DNA from: Monoplex corrugatus
Taxonomy: Eukaryota; Mollusca; Gastropoda; Littorinimorpha; Ranellidae
DNA: 64,000 nucleotides
Assembly: GCA_030674185.1 (NCBI GenBank)
Contig: JAPXFY010000026.1
Coordinates: forward strand, 37,299,709 to 37,363,708
Direction of reading: 5' to 3'
Shown here: piece after piece, positions 11,375 through 22,555 of the stretch
Numbering within the stretch: position 1 is the stretch's first letter
Layout of the letters: every line of letters starts with the position of its first letter
Position numbers and translations under genes: made by a program
Notes under the pieces: generated by a model
What the model was told of the DNA's origin: nothing
Seen by the model: only the letters and a program-made list of their open reading frames with translations
Databases searched by the model: none

Positions 11375-11945
11375 ACCCCCACGGGGATGCCAGGAGCTCT
11401 TTCAGTATAAATAGTATCCCCACCTTCTAGAAATTCTGCGCTAGAAATGTTCTCTTTTCTGTCACTCTCTTTGCTTCTGCCTTGTTGCTTTGCTTCATGC
11501 CATTTCTTCCTATCATTTTCGGCCTTGCTTGGTCCATTCCTCTGTATGTGTTCAATAAAATCTTACATACTTTCTCTTAGGATTGATAATTAGGTACGTA
11601 GATGTATTTAGTGTATTTTAGGCTCTAGGGAAATGGCATATGCGGGAAGCAATATTCGATAATTTAGGGCCGTTTTTATCAATGTTTTAGTGTTCTTAGT
11701 TATGTTTGAATTTGTATTCAGGTGTTTCTTTTTTTTTAAATCCCTTGTGTGATAAATTGGACGGAGTGGTCAACGCCAGGGGCATCTCCTTAGATTATGT
11801 AGGCGACTGCATTGACATGTGTACTTAATTTTATGTTCTTTTTTTTTCTCCCTGTTTAAGTGCTGAGTGTGTGTATTGAAACGGTTATAGCCCTGATATG
11901 ACTCTACGCGGTCGGCTGGGCTTTAAGCAGCAATAGCAATAAGAA
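11375..11945 (+). repeat. Dispersed repeat R, copy 2 (plus orientation)
   Basis: The best-preserved forward copy. It starts near the CCCCCACGGGGATGCC segment and has a TATA box TATAAATA at 11406-11413. It ends with GCCCTGATATGACTC and GGTCGGCTGGGC at about 11900-11935. An AATAAA at about 11551 is not conserved in the other copies. The internal region shows no conserved open frame. See copy 1 for the interpretation. Confidence 0.75.
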
Positions 11946-12309
11946 CAAAGCAAGCGTTTCGATTATTATCAGCCAGAACGGTGTATCACACACTGACTGA
12001 ACAAGAGTGTTACACCATTCTCACTGGTAACCTTTGAATTTATATACCGCGTGGCTTGTGTCAATGCAACAACGCTCGCAGCATCTTCCAACTGTTCTTC
12101 TGTCCAACCTGCTCCTCAGTGTCAGTCAATGCTGTTTCAGCTCCACCAGACAAGGAGACGCCCTAGAAACACAGCACATTTCGTTCCAACAATTAGGCCT
12201 GATGATGATCTCTGTCCAAATCTCTGAATGCCAAAGAACTGAAGGAGTAGAGAAAGTAAAGAAAAAACGTTTTCATATTTCTTGGACTGGTGTTGGAAGT
12301 AGAAAAAAA

Positions 12310-12640
12310 AGCATCAAGCAGAGAAGAGAAAGAGAGAGAGAGGGGGGAGAGGAGAGGGGGGTGGGGGGGGAGAGAGAGAGTAGAGAGAGAGAGAGAGAGG
12401 AGACAAGAGAGAGAGGCAATGAGAGAGGGAGGGGGACAGACAGACGGACAGACATAGAACAGAAACAGGGACAGAGCGAGAGACAGAGAGAGACAGAGAC
12501 AGAGAGAGGAAAGAGAGAGTGAGAGATACAGACACAGAGACTGACAGACAGAGGCTGACAGACAGAGGCAGAACTGAAACGGGGACAGAGACAGACAGAC
12601 AGACAGACAGAGACAGACAGACAGACAGACAGAGGGTTTA
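12310..12640. repeat. (GA)n / (GACA)n low-complexity tract
   Basis: GA-rich and GACAGACA-rich simple sequence. The Arg/Glu-rich frame crossing it (12034-12522) gains its length from the repeat and is not credible as a gene. Confidence 0.95.
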
Positions 12641-12819
12641 TTCAGATGGTTTCAGGTGGTTTATTCATATAGGCCACAGCCCCTTAGAAGGGGGATCACA
12701 TAATTATGCATCCTCACAATCATATAAACATTAACTAGGCAATAACCATATTTCTAATCTGAAATATTTTGTACAAGTGCATAACAAATAAGCGAAAAGA
12801 ACATGAGAAAAACATTCTA

Positions 12820-13614
12820 TTCATATTCGAGCCTTGCGTCCGTTGGGTAGAATTAATTCTAAAAAGACTCAAGAAATTGCTGTCTCTCTAAATTTAAGCG
12901 CTTTGTATAGAAATAAAGCTAAATTTCGAACAACTTTAGTAGAAGCTGATGACATCAATAAAGTGAATTTAATTCAGGAAAGTTGTCTATAATATTTTGA
13001 GCTTATATATTTCTCACGAATAGAATGGAGCGCTGGACAACATAATACAAAATGTACTTCATCTTCTTTTGATATTTTGCACAATGGACATAATAGATCA
13101 TTATCACTATGTGCTCTGTATCTAAACAATGAACTGTGATTTCTGATATACCTAACCTAAATCGTGTCATTGTATATTTTAGATGTCTGTCCATATCTAT
13201 CTCTAAATATGGTTTCAAATCATGTATACCAGAAAAAGTACTGTATATGTTATACCTCTCACTATTTTGAGTATGTTCGTTCCATTCCTGCCACCTACAA
13301 TCAATTAAACGTTGACGAAAAACACGAATGAATTGATTCAGTCTGCCAATACCTTGACAAAACCATACAATACCAAAACCATATTTAAACAAGCAAATAC
13401 GTACATTGGATGCCCAGTTTTGCTTACATACAGCATCTAAATCATATAACATATTATATGCTTTTCGTGGAATTCTACGGTCTTTTATATGCAACAATTT
13501 AAACCAATAACAAACACAATTAACTGCAAAGTTTATGGATATGGGATGGTGGTTTGTTTCACCATATACAAGATCATTAGGTGTTCGCATATCAATTCCT
13601 AGAAATTTCTTCAA
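12820..13614 (-). pseudogene. LINE reverse-transcriptase C-terminal region
   Basis: A 203-codon minus-strand frame (13003-13614), continuing decayed to 12820. It reads in order FLGIDMRTPNDLVYGE, YWFKLLH, RIPRKAYNMLYDLD, ASNVRICLFKYGFG, FRQRLIDCRWQEW and DMDRHLKYTMTRFRLG. This is the conserved post-RT domain of a LINE lineage that is abundant in molluscs and cnidarians. Beyond the stop near 13003, the shifted frame still shows ISSASTKVVRNLALFLYKA, the normal end of that protein. The 5' side is cut off at a (GA)n tract (13616). No RT catalytic core remains, so this is a dead 5'-truncated copy. Confidence 0.75.
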
Positions 13615-13615
<1 letters not shown>

Positions 13616-13678
<63 letters not shown>

Positions 13679-13725
13679 AAGAGAAGACAGAGACAGACAG
13701 ACAGACAGACAGAGAGAAAGAGAAG
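13616..13725. repeat. (GA)n microsatellite
   Basis: A pure GA run of about 50 bp followed by GACA repeats, abutting the truncated end of the LINE fragment. Confidence 0.97.
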
Positions 13726-13854
13726 AAATCCTTGCTTTCATAAATATAAAAGCATATCACTATTACAATCATCATGTCAACGTATTTATCATGGGTGTCG
13801 TCGTTATTACGGGTGTCTATTAGTGTGCAAAACTAAACATGAAAATAATGAGAC

Positions 13855-14265
13855 GTCTGCTCAGGACCATCATGACATACGTAACTGAAGGATGGACCTT
13901 CAAAAAGAACAACATAAAGAAAATATATTCAACTGAAATGTGGTTCTATAGATATCGCTTAAGGGTTAGCTGGAAAGACAAGAGAAGGACAAGAGCATAC
14001 TAAAAAAAAAAACCTCGAAGAAAAGATGTACAGGTCATGCTCAAAAAAGAAAATTGACCTTCTTTGGACATGTGTGCAGAAAGAAAAAAATGCACTCTCA
14101 CGAAAGATGTCATTCAGGGAAAAGGTCGAGGGCAAACAAGGAAGGCGAAGACCACGAACAGATTACCTGGGAAACATCGAATGGACAGGTCGTAATAGCC
14201 CGCATATTTTTAACCTGGCTGAGGACAGAGAGATACTGAGGACAGAGACCCGCCGGGGGCATGAA
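13855..14265 (+). pseudogene. LINE reverse-transcriptase tail fragment
   Basis: Plus-strand reading, changing frame several times. It shows EGWTFKK, EMWFYRYRLRVSW (about 13935), LTFFGHVCRK (about 14055), VEGKQGRRRPRTDYLGNIEW (about 14130) and a final LAEDRE piece. These are the ordered C-terminal motifs of endonuclease-RT LINEs. No RT catalytic motif is present. Confidence 0.7.
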
Positions 14266-14690
14266 CGGGAACACAAGTAACAAGCAAAGTATTAGCCATT
14301 TGCCTTTCACTAGACACCAAATCGGGAATACAAGTAACAAGCAAAGTATTAGCCATCTGCCTTTCACTGGACACCAAATGGGGAATACAAGTAACAAGCA
14401 AAGTATTAGCCATCTGCCTTTCACTGGACACCAAATCGGGAATACAAGTAACAAAGTATTAGCTGACTGCCTTTCACTGGACACCAAATGGGGAATACAA
14501 GTAACAAGCAAAGTATTAGCTGACTGCCTTTCACTGGACACCAAATCGGGAATACAAGTAACAAGCAAAGTATTAGCCATCTGCCTTTCACCAGACACCA
14601 GAACGGGAATAGAACAAGGAACAAGCAAAGTATTAGCTGACTGCCTTTTACTAGACACCAGAACAGGCAAAACACCAGAGACCGACAATA
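14262..14690. repeat. 57-bp tandem repeat, about 7.5 copies
   Basis: Units share the core GGGAATACAAGTAACAAGCA and an AAGTATTAGCCATCTGCC segment. The unit is 19 codons long, so frames remain open on both strands (plus-strand repeat GNTSNKQSISHLPFTGHQ). The plus frame runs on to 15013 through unrelated DNA. It starts inside the LINE tail fragment, so I do not call a gene. Confidence 0.9.
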
Positions 14691-15870
14691 CAGGAAATGC
14701 ACGGAGAACTACATGTACATCGGACAGTCCAGCCGGCGGGCCTGATCACCCGAACTGCCGACGCGTAGCGGTGCCCGGGCCCTCTCCTTGTCATACTAAA
14801 CCCTACTGTTTCCCCCTCTTCTCCCCCACTCCACCACCTACCAGTACTGCTATGTCATTTCTATTTTCCATGTCATTTTATTTTCTACGTCACTTTCATT
14901 TACCACTTTTCATTCACTTGACAAAGAGCCTGAGGTCGAAACGTTGTGCTTATATTACTCCAAAGGATCTTTCACAAGCAAGCTACTTTTCAATGTTTTA
15001 TGTTTTATCCTAAAGATCCAGCGGTAATATTTTGTTTTTACCTACATGATACCTAAGATTTTATATGAACATATTTCCAACAGGTAGATCAACCATTCTG
15101 GGCAGAAATCAATCAATGTACCGGCAACAGAAAACACAAATGGTTTTAATCTGGGCACATGCAGTTCGACCACAATGTCAAGTGCCAGAATCTCTTCTAA
15201 TACTTTACTACTTGGCACCATTTTACTGCAGTATCAGTTCTACTTACAAAAGAAATAAGAATACATCTGTATATTAGGCTGGACATTGCACAGTCAGTAT
15301 TTGATTCCACATTTCCCATGAATGGCAGTCATTCTGGCGGTCTGCGTGCTGTAACTTGGCCTAAACTTTCTTTGATACAAGCTTGATACCTAATAATTAA
15401 AGGTGTGGTGTGGTTCAAAATAAAGATTAGAATGCCAATATTCTAATAATTGTGATCTAGAATTTCCATAAGTTATTTCATTATTTTACAAATATCCGAT
15501 TACCTTCACAGTTTACTGGTCGGGAATTTGAACAGTGCCAAATGATCAAACAACAAAATTATTGATTCTGCTGACAAACACTACCAACAGAGGTAACGTA
15601 CCTTCCACACTGACATGCTTATGATCCCGCGACCCTCAAGCATTGTTGGTATGATGTAAACATACCACTGCACCAGTTGCCTCCACCTCTCATGGTCTGG
15701 GCAAGTGTCCGCACTATGATCCATTCTGTCATTTTGTCTGAAATGCTGTGAAAGCAAAGGTACTCAAGAAAAACACGAACCAAAGGCTAATTTAATTTGA
15801 AAACTAACGAGTCTACTGCAATACTTGCACTAAAAATGGAGTCCATAAAGATATGCCACAGCCATGAGGG
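14691..15870. other. No recognisable gene
   Basis: AT-rich DNA with no credible coding region. The segment near 14925-14950 contains CTGAGGTCGAAACG, a short sequence seen at the ends of some retroelements, but nothing around it confirms an element. Confidence 0.5.
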
Positions 15871-15875
15871 GTACA

Positions 15876-16125
15876 CAAGTTAAGTGGTTAAGACATCAGA
15901 CTTCCAACTGGAAGGTCTGGAGTTTGATCCTGTCTGGGTACCATCACCATGGTGGGTAAAAGGTGGAGATTTACCGATCTCCTCAATCAGCATGTGTGCT
16001 GACCTCTAAGCTCCTAAACCCCCTTAATGTGTATATGCACGCAGAGTATCAAACATTTGTGCTGAAGATCCTTTAAGATCGTCTATGTCATGTCAATGTC
16101 TGTGGGCTTATTTTAACATGAAGAC
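15876..16125 (+). mobile_element. tRNA-derived SINE
   Basis: A tRNA-like head shows an A-box-like TTAAGTGGTTAAGAC at about 15887 and a B-box-like GGAGTTTGATCC at 15919-15930. The body contains TGGGTAAAAGGTGGAGAT, CGATCTCC and GTGTATATGCACGCAGA. The same body recurs at 32037-32215. I recognise this body as one seen widely in gastropod SINEs. RNA polymerase III boxes imply transcription from the left end and mobilisation by a partner LINE. Confidence 0.75.
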
Positions 16126-16489
16126 ACTCGCAAGCAAGAAGATACAGATTGTGCAATAACATAGCAGTGTGATAAACTTGCCCAACAATTCGAGTTCTAC
16201 ATGCTCCAATGAATAAGTCCAATTACACATTATGCAGAGTCCAAATGAAATTTGAGAATAGTGCTGTTTAAGAATGATCTATATCAATAAGAATAACCAC
16301 CTTCATATACACAGTCTATAATGATATGCTACAATACCACTATAATTTGTATAATGTAATGACTAATACCATATCGTGATGACAAGTTGTACACAAAACA
16401 AATAAGCCACAAAAACGAGTGGGAGAGCCACCAAACAGCCACCTCATCTAACAGCCAGCCACCAGACTCCTAGTGTTGTCACATATCCC

Positions 16490-16880
16490 CATCTGTACTC
16501 ACCTCTTAGCGTAAACACAAACCACTTCTACATCACATGACACACAGCTGTCTAGTACCTCACCTCTTAGCGTTAACACAAACCACTTCTACAATCACAT
16601 GACACACAGCTGTCTAGTACCTCACCTCTTAGCGTTAACAAACCACACACATAACCACTTCAGTACAAGTTCCACACCATTCACAATCACATGCATGTCT
16701 AGTACCTCACCTCTTTGTGTTACCACACAACACTTTTACAGTCACATGACACAAGCTGTCGTACTACCTTTGTTTACACACAAACCTTCTACAATCACAT
16801 GACGCAGCTGTCTAGTCCCTCACCTCTTAGTGTTACACACAAACCACTTCTACAATCACATGACACGCAGCTACACAACA
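16490..16880. repeat. About 61-bp tandem repeat, about 6 imperfect copies
   Basis: Repeating core CTAGTACCTCACCTCTTAGC and CAATCACATGACACACAGCT, with copies getting more diverged and shorter to the right. It is not CRISPR-like because there are no unique spacers. Confidence 0.85.
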
Positions 16881-17383
16881 CCCTCCTGCCAAAAAAAAAT
16901 AGATAAATAAAATTAAAAAATAAAAGGTCTCTCCTAACCCAAGTTAAACCCACAACCCCACCCCAAAAAGAAAAAAAACAAAAAGGAATTACAAGAAGAC
17001 AGGAAACAAAAAATCTTTTACCTAAGTATACCACTATCCCTATTCTCCCACATCAACACAGAGATACCTGAATAAACACATGATGTGAGGATGGATGGAT
17101 GTACATGTATGAACGGAAGGACGGATGGAAGAATGGATGGGACAGATTGTTAAGAAAACCTTACCTGAAGCAGAATTTACAACCGGGTGGGAACACTGTT
17201 ACCAATGCTTGCGTCAAAGGTTAACAGTTCAAACCTCAGAAGGTTCATATACACAAACAGTGGTCCGCACCTTGCACAAAGGTCAAATCTCTAGAAGTCA
17301 TATTTCATACACAATGGAACACATCCTGAACAATCAAAAGACAACATTTCAAACCTCAGGAGGTCGGAGTATACACAGTAGTC

Positions 17384-17665
17384 TCACCTGTCGGCATCAC
17401 CAGGTTCAGTGTTGGCCACTGCACATCTGGATGCCATCATCTTCCTCCAGACCGCTCTGTCTTGACTTTTGTGGACAGTTTCTTGAATATTTAGGTCACT
17501 GATGTTGGTTATGTTCTCGATATATGGGACTGGAGGTCTGCATTTCTTCCTTTTTGCCACCATTTTTCCTTGAAAGATACTGCCATGAGATCCGTGTTCT
17601 TGTTGCTCAGTAGCTGGCGTCGTGAGGGCACTCTGTACTGCATTACCCACCAAAGAGAGAGCCAT
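17384..17665 (-). pseudogene. LINE reverse-transcriptase C-terminal tail
   Basis: A 93-codon minus-strand frame ending in DLNIQETVHKSQDRAVWRKM followed by a TEPGDADR end. This fits the last 40-50 residues of endonuclease-RT LINE proteins (pattern W---S--EA---A-DR--WR). The N-terminal half is unrecognised. A GTGAGA follows the last codon on the minus strand, but no splicing is supported. Confidence 0.5.
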
Positions 17666-17814
17666 GAAGAGTCAGTGACCGCATGGAATGGTTACAGTGG
17701 GAGGGCAGAATCAGGAAGGGACATGTGATTGGGGGAGGGGGGGGGACAGGGGCGTTGTCCCCTAGTGCTCTTGTAAGTGTAGGATGTGACAGAGTGTCCA
17801 GAAGAAATTCAGTT

Positions 17815-19318
17815 CAGTTCAGTTCATACTGCTCATAGCCCAGCCGACTACTAGAGCCATATCAGGGCTAACACCACGTAAAAACAAACAAACAAACAAA
17901 AAAAATGTAAGATAAAAGACAACAGTGAAAAAAACATGCTCACCTTTAACCTTGCAAATCTAAAATGTGATTTAAGAAAAACATGTAAAATCACATCAGG
18001 TGAAATCTATTGATCTCTTGTAAAAACTGGAAAATTGCATCAGGAGGGACGTCTCGTAAGAGCTTCTTTTAAGAGTCCGCCGTGTAGTGCTTTTGTCTCA
18101 CATCGTACAAGTCCCAGCAATCAAGGAGGAGGTGTCTGATGCTTAACGGCTCATCACACGGTATACACCATGGTGCCTCTTCATTTTTCGAAAGGTACGA
18201 GTACAGTGAGTGTAGGATGTGTGACCCGTGCGTAATCTACATAACACTGTCTCCTTCTTATGGTTTCCTGCAGCAGATGGGAGAATTTAGTTTGTTATCT
18301 GTCTGTTTATTCCAATTCTCCTGCCACAGATTTCTTACGTAACTGTGTACTCTTGATTTGACATCTGTGTAAGGAATCAAGGACTTAGACATCTTTGTCA
18401 TTGTAGCCTTCTTGGCCAGGTAGTCTAGTCAGCCTTTTCATTGCCTCCAATACCACATGGCCAGAAATCCAGGCAAAAACAATCCCGTAACCTTCATTTG
18501 TAAGAATAGAATACAGTTCGAAGAACTTTACACTGTTTTGGCAAGCAATTGCCTGCAAAGCGGAAAGGGAGTCAGAAAAAAGAGAAAGTCTTTGTGTTTG
18601 GATTTGGATACCATTTTTAGTGCCAAAACCAGAGCAGTCAGTATAAACGGAACTTTCAGATGGAATATGTTTTGAAAACGCTCGATTGGGAATCCCGGAG
18701 CAGAAGGCAGCGGCAGCAACACCTTCATCAGACTTGGATCTATCAGTGAAGATTCTGTGGGATGACAGAGATTTCTCACACAGTTCTACATAAAACGACT
18801 TGTACGCCAGTGCTCTGGTATTGTCTTTATGGAAGGAAGCAAGATCAAAACAAACCTTTGGTGTTTTCAAGGTCTGTGGTGGGCTATATGGAAATTTTGA
18901 GAAGTCGTTAACAACTGCTAAATTTATATCTGCCTTTTCCATATGGGGACGGATAAGAGTCCTACAGAAGAAGTCACTTTTGGAATGTTTTTCAAAATCA
19001 CTTTGAAATCTGGGGTTGAAGACAGTCGTAAGCTGGGTTTTCCGGTTCGAGAACAGTTTCAAACAGAAATTTTAAGTTTAGTTTCAGTCTATGGTTGCTC
19101 AGGGAGGGCTCCCCTGCCTCCGCATGCAAACTACACACAGGAGTTGTTCCGAATACACCAAGGCATAGGTGCAGCCCTTGATGGCAAATGGGATCCTGTG
19201 CCTTTAGGTACGACGGTCTCGCAGCCATATACTACGCAGCCATAGTCCAGTTTAGAGCGAATTAAAGCTCTATACATGTGCTACTAGTGGCATTTTCTTG
19301 TCGGCACCCTAGTCTATG
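17815..19318 (-). mobile_element. Jockey-type LINE, 5'-truncated copy A
   Basis: Minus-strand LINE 3' portion. The 3' end lies at 17815-17880, with the tail motif GCCCTGATATGGCTC...GTCGGCTGGGC and a terminal (CTGAA)-type pentamer run. Upstream comes a zinc-ribbon-like CIPCDEPLSI region (about 18150), then an RNase H domain (18385-19062). Homologous copies: B 25917-27112, C 53926-54888, D 57361-58683, E 60395-62310, F 43665-43985. All are in the same orientation. Confidence 0.85.
18385..19062 (-). pseudogene. LINE RNase H domain (copy A)
   Basis: A 225-codon frame with the RNase H motifs RIFTDRSKSDEG (canonical TDGSK altered to TDRSK), SSVYT (the AEL that follows in other copies is lost), SLFSDSLSALQA and VFAWISGHV. 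In the family this domain removes RNA from the RNA-DNA hybrid during retrotransposition. The Gly-to-Arg change, a scrambled segment after SSVYT and the missing RT show that the copy is dead. Confidence 0.8.
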
Positions 19319-19350
19319 AGTGTCATGTGCACAGGGTAATGAGTGCACGT

Positions 19351-19381
<31 letters not shown>

Positions 19382-19606
19382 CATGTGCACAGGGTAATGT
19401 GTGCACATGTTTTTTGTGTCATGTGTTTGGATGCTATCTAGGAGTCTGTAACTCTTTAACTCCTTGATACTTACGTCTCTTTGGGGGGTCGTCAAGGACA
19501 ACAACGAGCGGAGATGACAATCCCGCAACTGCTGTCTCGCTGTTTTTATCGTAAGGACTTCCGCCACAGTCACAGACCTACCACGCACACACGAAGCCAT
19601 CTGAGA
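19319..19606 (+). repeat. Probable Ty3-type LTR remnant
   Basis: The stretch starts at the edge of LINE copy A and ends at a primer-site-like sequence at 19607. It contains two copies of a GTCATGTGCACAGGGTAATG segment around a (GT)n run. A similar segment lies at 48620-48690 in front of another Ty3 gag. The 5' edge is not defined. Confidence 0.5.
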
Positions 19607-19624
19607 TGGTGTCAGAAGTGACAT
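19607..19624 (+). promoter_or_regulatory. Retroelement primer binding site (tRNA-Leu-like)
   Basis: TGGTGTCAGAAGTGACAT starts here. TGGTGTCAGA is shared with the sites at 28398 and 49720. All three lie just before a gag gene, and I take them as complementary to the 3' end of a tRNA, most likely Leu. Confidence 0.6.
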
Positions 19625-19742
19625 ATTGCTGGTGAGTACGTGATTTTCGAAAGAAGCTCGAAGCTCGACTCGATTGGACTTTTTGTGATTGAAGATCTAG
19701 ATCTAAATCTAAGACGATAATTGACGTCATTTTGTTGACAAT

Positions 19743-20081
19743 ATGGCTGCAGCTGCAAGATTTGATCCACCACCATGGTTTAGCTTCAGAGCTGCCGACT
19801 GGGAGGACTGGAGGGACGAATTTCTAAGGTTTTGGCGAGCTAGCAAACTTCACAAAGAGACGGAGATGTGCAGAGAGACGCTTTGTTGTATGCCATGGGG
19901 ACAAAACAGGCGGTGCAAATTATGTACGTCACAATCGGCGATTACGCGTGTGCGAAAAAATTTATCGGGAGACTGTGACCGTCGTGGCGGCACACGCGAG
20001 AGGGTAGGCACCATGATGACCTGGTCATTTTCACGAGCTTCTTCTCAACGGCTGACGTGGCAGTGGTGGTGTGGATTGTGA
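19743..20081 (+). pseudogene. Ty3/gypsy gag N-terminal fragment
   Basis: Starts at an ATG in AATATGG 119 bp after the end of the primer site. The first ~45 residues (FDPPPWFSFRAADWEDWRDEF, then FWRASKLHKE) match the N-terminal matrix-like part of mollusc Ty3 Gag proteins. A frame change near residue 50 destroys the rest, although the LSGDCDRRGGTRERVG segment still echoes the family. There is no zinc knuckle or protease. The fragment ends near 20081. Confidence 0.65.
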
Positions 20082-20444
20082 TTGTGCGGCCGTTATGTTA
20101 TCTCCCAAACTTACAGGTATGATCTCGAGTTCAATTGAAATTAATTACCAATAAGAACATGCATTTTCCTGCTGATGTGTAAAATTTGGTGCAGATTTTA
20201 GTCCCTGAAACCGTTTTAGGCCATATTACACATAGTTGGTGTGGTGACCGTTGTTATTGCCTTGTTATCAATGGCCGTCAGACTTATCAGTGCCGATTAA
20301 CCGTTTTCATTTTGTATACCAGCTACACCTATTGGCTTAAGGTCTTCATTTTTCACGACATATAAAACAATGCATTTTTAGCTCATTGTGTAAAATTTGG
20401 TGCACAGATTTGAACCTGTATTCGAAATACAAGCTTCAGTTTGA

Positions 20445-20535
20445 CGCTGGTTGTCAGTCTAGATCTATCTAGTAGACGCTGGTTGTCAGTCTAGATCTAG
20501 ATCTAGTAGACGCTGGTTTTCAGTCTAGATCTAGA
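20445..20535. repeat. CTAGATCT-type short tandem repeats
   Basis: Three imperfect ~37-bp units carrying GACGCTGGTTGTCAGT and AGATCTAGATCTAG runs. Related TCTAGATCTAGA strings occur at 19690-19705 and 20690-20700. Confidence 0.8.
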
Positions 20536-20869
20536 TGACTGCAAACTGCGGCGATGGGCAGTCGAACTTCGAAGGTCTGCTGCCCCCTCATTATCAGCTT
20601 ATAGAATTCTGGACTTTAGATTGTCAGATTGGATCAGATTAAAACTCGCACTACTACTGTACTAGGCAAGTTTAGCAAGAATCAAAGTGTAGATCTAGAT
20701 AGGACTACTCTAGTAAAGGATGGCGAGGGACAATGGATATTGGTCACAGTATTGTCACATCTCCTGATATGTGTACACCAACACAACACTCTTGCTGACT
20801 GATGTTTGACAGACACAGCTCCGTGACTACACACACACACACACACACACTCAAAATTTCGCTTCTTGC

Positions 20870-21345
20870 ATCAAACATGTAGCACAAACATATCCAAACT
20901 CAAAGATTGTCATCAGCAAGGTCGCCCCTGTGCAACATGCACGTATGGAGGTTCGGCGGAATTTATTTAACGCTTTTTGATCTGCTGAGCTTATTTACAT
21001 AAAAAACATATCATTTGTCTCTCATGAAAACCTGCGTACTAACCAGCAGTTTCTTTACGATAATATTCACCCCACTGCCAGAGGAAGCAGCGTGATAGCG
21101 GGGAACCTTGGAAGACACGTTCGGGAACTGTTTTGGGAGACCCCTAGGAGACCAGGAGGATCACGATCTTCATGGCTACACGCCTCTAGATTCCCCCGAG
21201 GACAGTTCCCCTATTTTGACAGCTGTGAACCATGGTGGCGTCATATAATATGTTTTAAAATGAATCGTCGTAGATCTACAGTTATCAACGTCACAGGACT
21301 TTTTCCTCGTCATCTCTGACAGTTCTTTGTTGAAAGTGTACAAAC
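20870..21345 (+). pseudogene. LINE ORF1 remnant, SGNH/esterase-like domain
   Basis: Plus-strand readings in changing frames give NSKIVISKVAP (about 20898) and then RRNLFNA, FVSHENLRT (about 21020) and DNIHPTARGSSVIAGNLGRHVREL (about 21060-21130). The order (block with a serine-type start, then H-NL, then D-IHP---G) is that of the esterase-like domain in ORF1 of some CR1/Jockey LINEs. It lies directly upstream of the endonuclease remnant at 21626 in the same orientation, as expected for ORF1 followed by ORF2. Confidence 0.5.
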
Positions 21346-21625
21346 GCTAGGATTCAGTCAGGACTCAGACTATAATATCTGTACATTTGAAGGCGTGTAT
21401 ACTATTGTTTTATTTTTATTTATTTGTGATTTGTTACTGTTCTAAATCTAACTCTTATCTAGATTAGTAGGACTTCTTTTCTCCATAGTTTTACTACATT
21501 TTTTTTCTACCTTAAATTCGTAGTAAAACAATCAATTTTTCCCCCATTTTCCTCGTACACAGAAAACCAAAGCATTCCTATTGTCAAACAAATCACCGTT
21601 AATTTAAAATATAGATTAACCAACA

Positions 21626-22555
21626 ATGAAAATCAAATTTTTACAGTGGAATTGTAGGTCTATTTCCACCAATTCAGCATACCTGGAACATTTCCTCGCC
21701 TCAAATCAAGTGTGAAATCTTGATTCTGCAGTCGCTTAATGTTGTACCAACCAAACTTCCCAATTTCCCAAATTATTATTATCCACCAGTGTATGACTAT
21801 GGGAATCCCGGGAAGAAGGTAGCCACTGCAATATATACACTTAAAAAGTTACAGTATCACATAAATTACTTCCCCAGTTTTAACATCAACTGAAGACTTG
21901 CACGCTTGTGCCGCCGCAGTACAATTCGGTAATTCTTTTATCCTGAACGTTATGTCAGTCTACCTGCCGACAGGTCCAAATGACCACAACACAGAATGGC
22001 TGCACACGATTTCGGATCTGCAGCACGGTAAATGGCTAATAGGTGGAGACTTTAATTCCCACTTCCCCGTTTTGGGAAAAAGATTGTTGTACTGTTACAA
22101 GCAATCGGTTGGTAGAAAATATAGTTGACTGTGCGCTTTACCTTTTTGAATGATGGGAGCGTCACTAGAATTCCTGATGTTTCCAAACATCGGGCAACAG
22201 CTATCGACCTGTCTTTAATTTCACCAGAATTAGTACCTTGCTGTACCTGGGACACTCCAGAGATACTTTAGGAAGTGATCACTTGCCTATCCTCATAACA
22301 TTAACTAACGAAAACATCAGGATGAAAAACAGCACTCCTGATATTATACCAAAATATAATTACACACGCGCTGATTGGTCCTTGTTTCAGACTGCTCTTA
22401 CCAATCAAGATTACACACATTATGAACGTGAAAATTCGACGTTATGTTTTCTAAATTCCAGGAGTCAGGTTCTAGCTGCTGCAGACCTATCCATCCCGAA
22501 ACTCAGGAAACAAGCATCAACAGTGAATCTAGTTGTAAGAAGAGCTGTCTGATGA
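21626..22555 (+). pseudogene. LINE ORF2 endonuclease remnant
   Basis: Begins at ATG 21626 with LQWNCRSISTN, the standard start of the APE-type endonuclease. After frame changes it shows MSVYLPTGPND, WLIGGDFNSHFP (about 22035), ATAIDLSLISPEL (about 22198) and a GSDHLPI box (about 22272), all in the expected order. The catalytic Asn, Asp and His boxes are visible, but at least three frameshifts are present. The peptide ends before any RT motif. It may be the 5' half of the Jockey-type LINE family found elsewhere in this window. Confidence 0.75.

Noticed and set aside
12034..12522. 162-codon Arg/Glu-rich frame
   Set aside because: Most of its length is a (GA)n tract; no ordinary domain and no start or splice support.
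13003..13614. 203-codon minus-strand frame as a novel host gene
   Set aside because: Its motifs in order match the C-terminal region of a LINE reverse transcriptase.
14925..14950. Hammerhead ribozyme at CTGAGGTCGAAACG
   Set aside because: The CUGANGA core is not present at the right place and the stems do not form.
15876..15960. A tRNA gene at the SINE head
   Set aside because: The A and B boxes are degenerate, no cloverleaf closes, and the sequence continues into a SINE body repeated elsewhere.
16490..16880. CRISPR-like array
   Set aside because: Adjacent units are directly repeated without unique spacers, and the context is a eukaryotic genome; the same applies to the 43-, 44-, 57- and 60-bp arrays.
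22238..22552. Independent small gene around 22.3 kb
   Set aside because: It is a frame of the decayed LINE endonuclease (GSDHLPI box) and not a separate gene.
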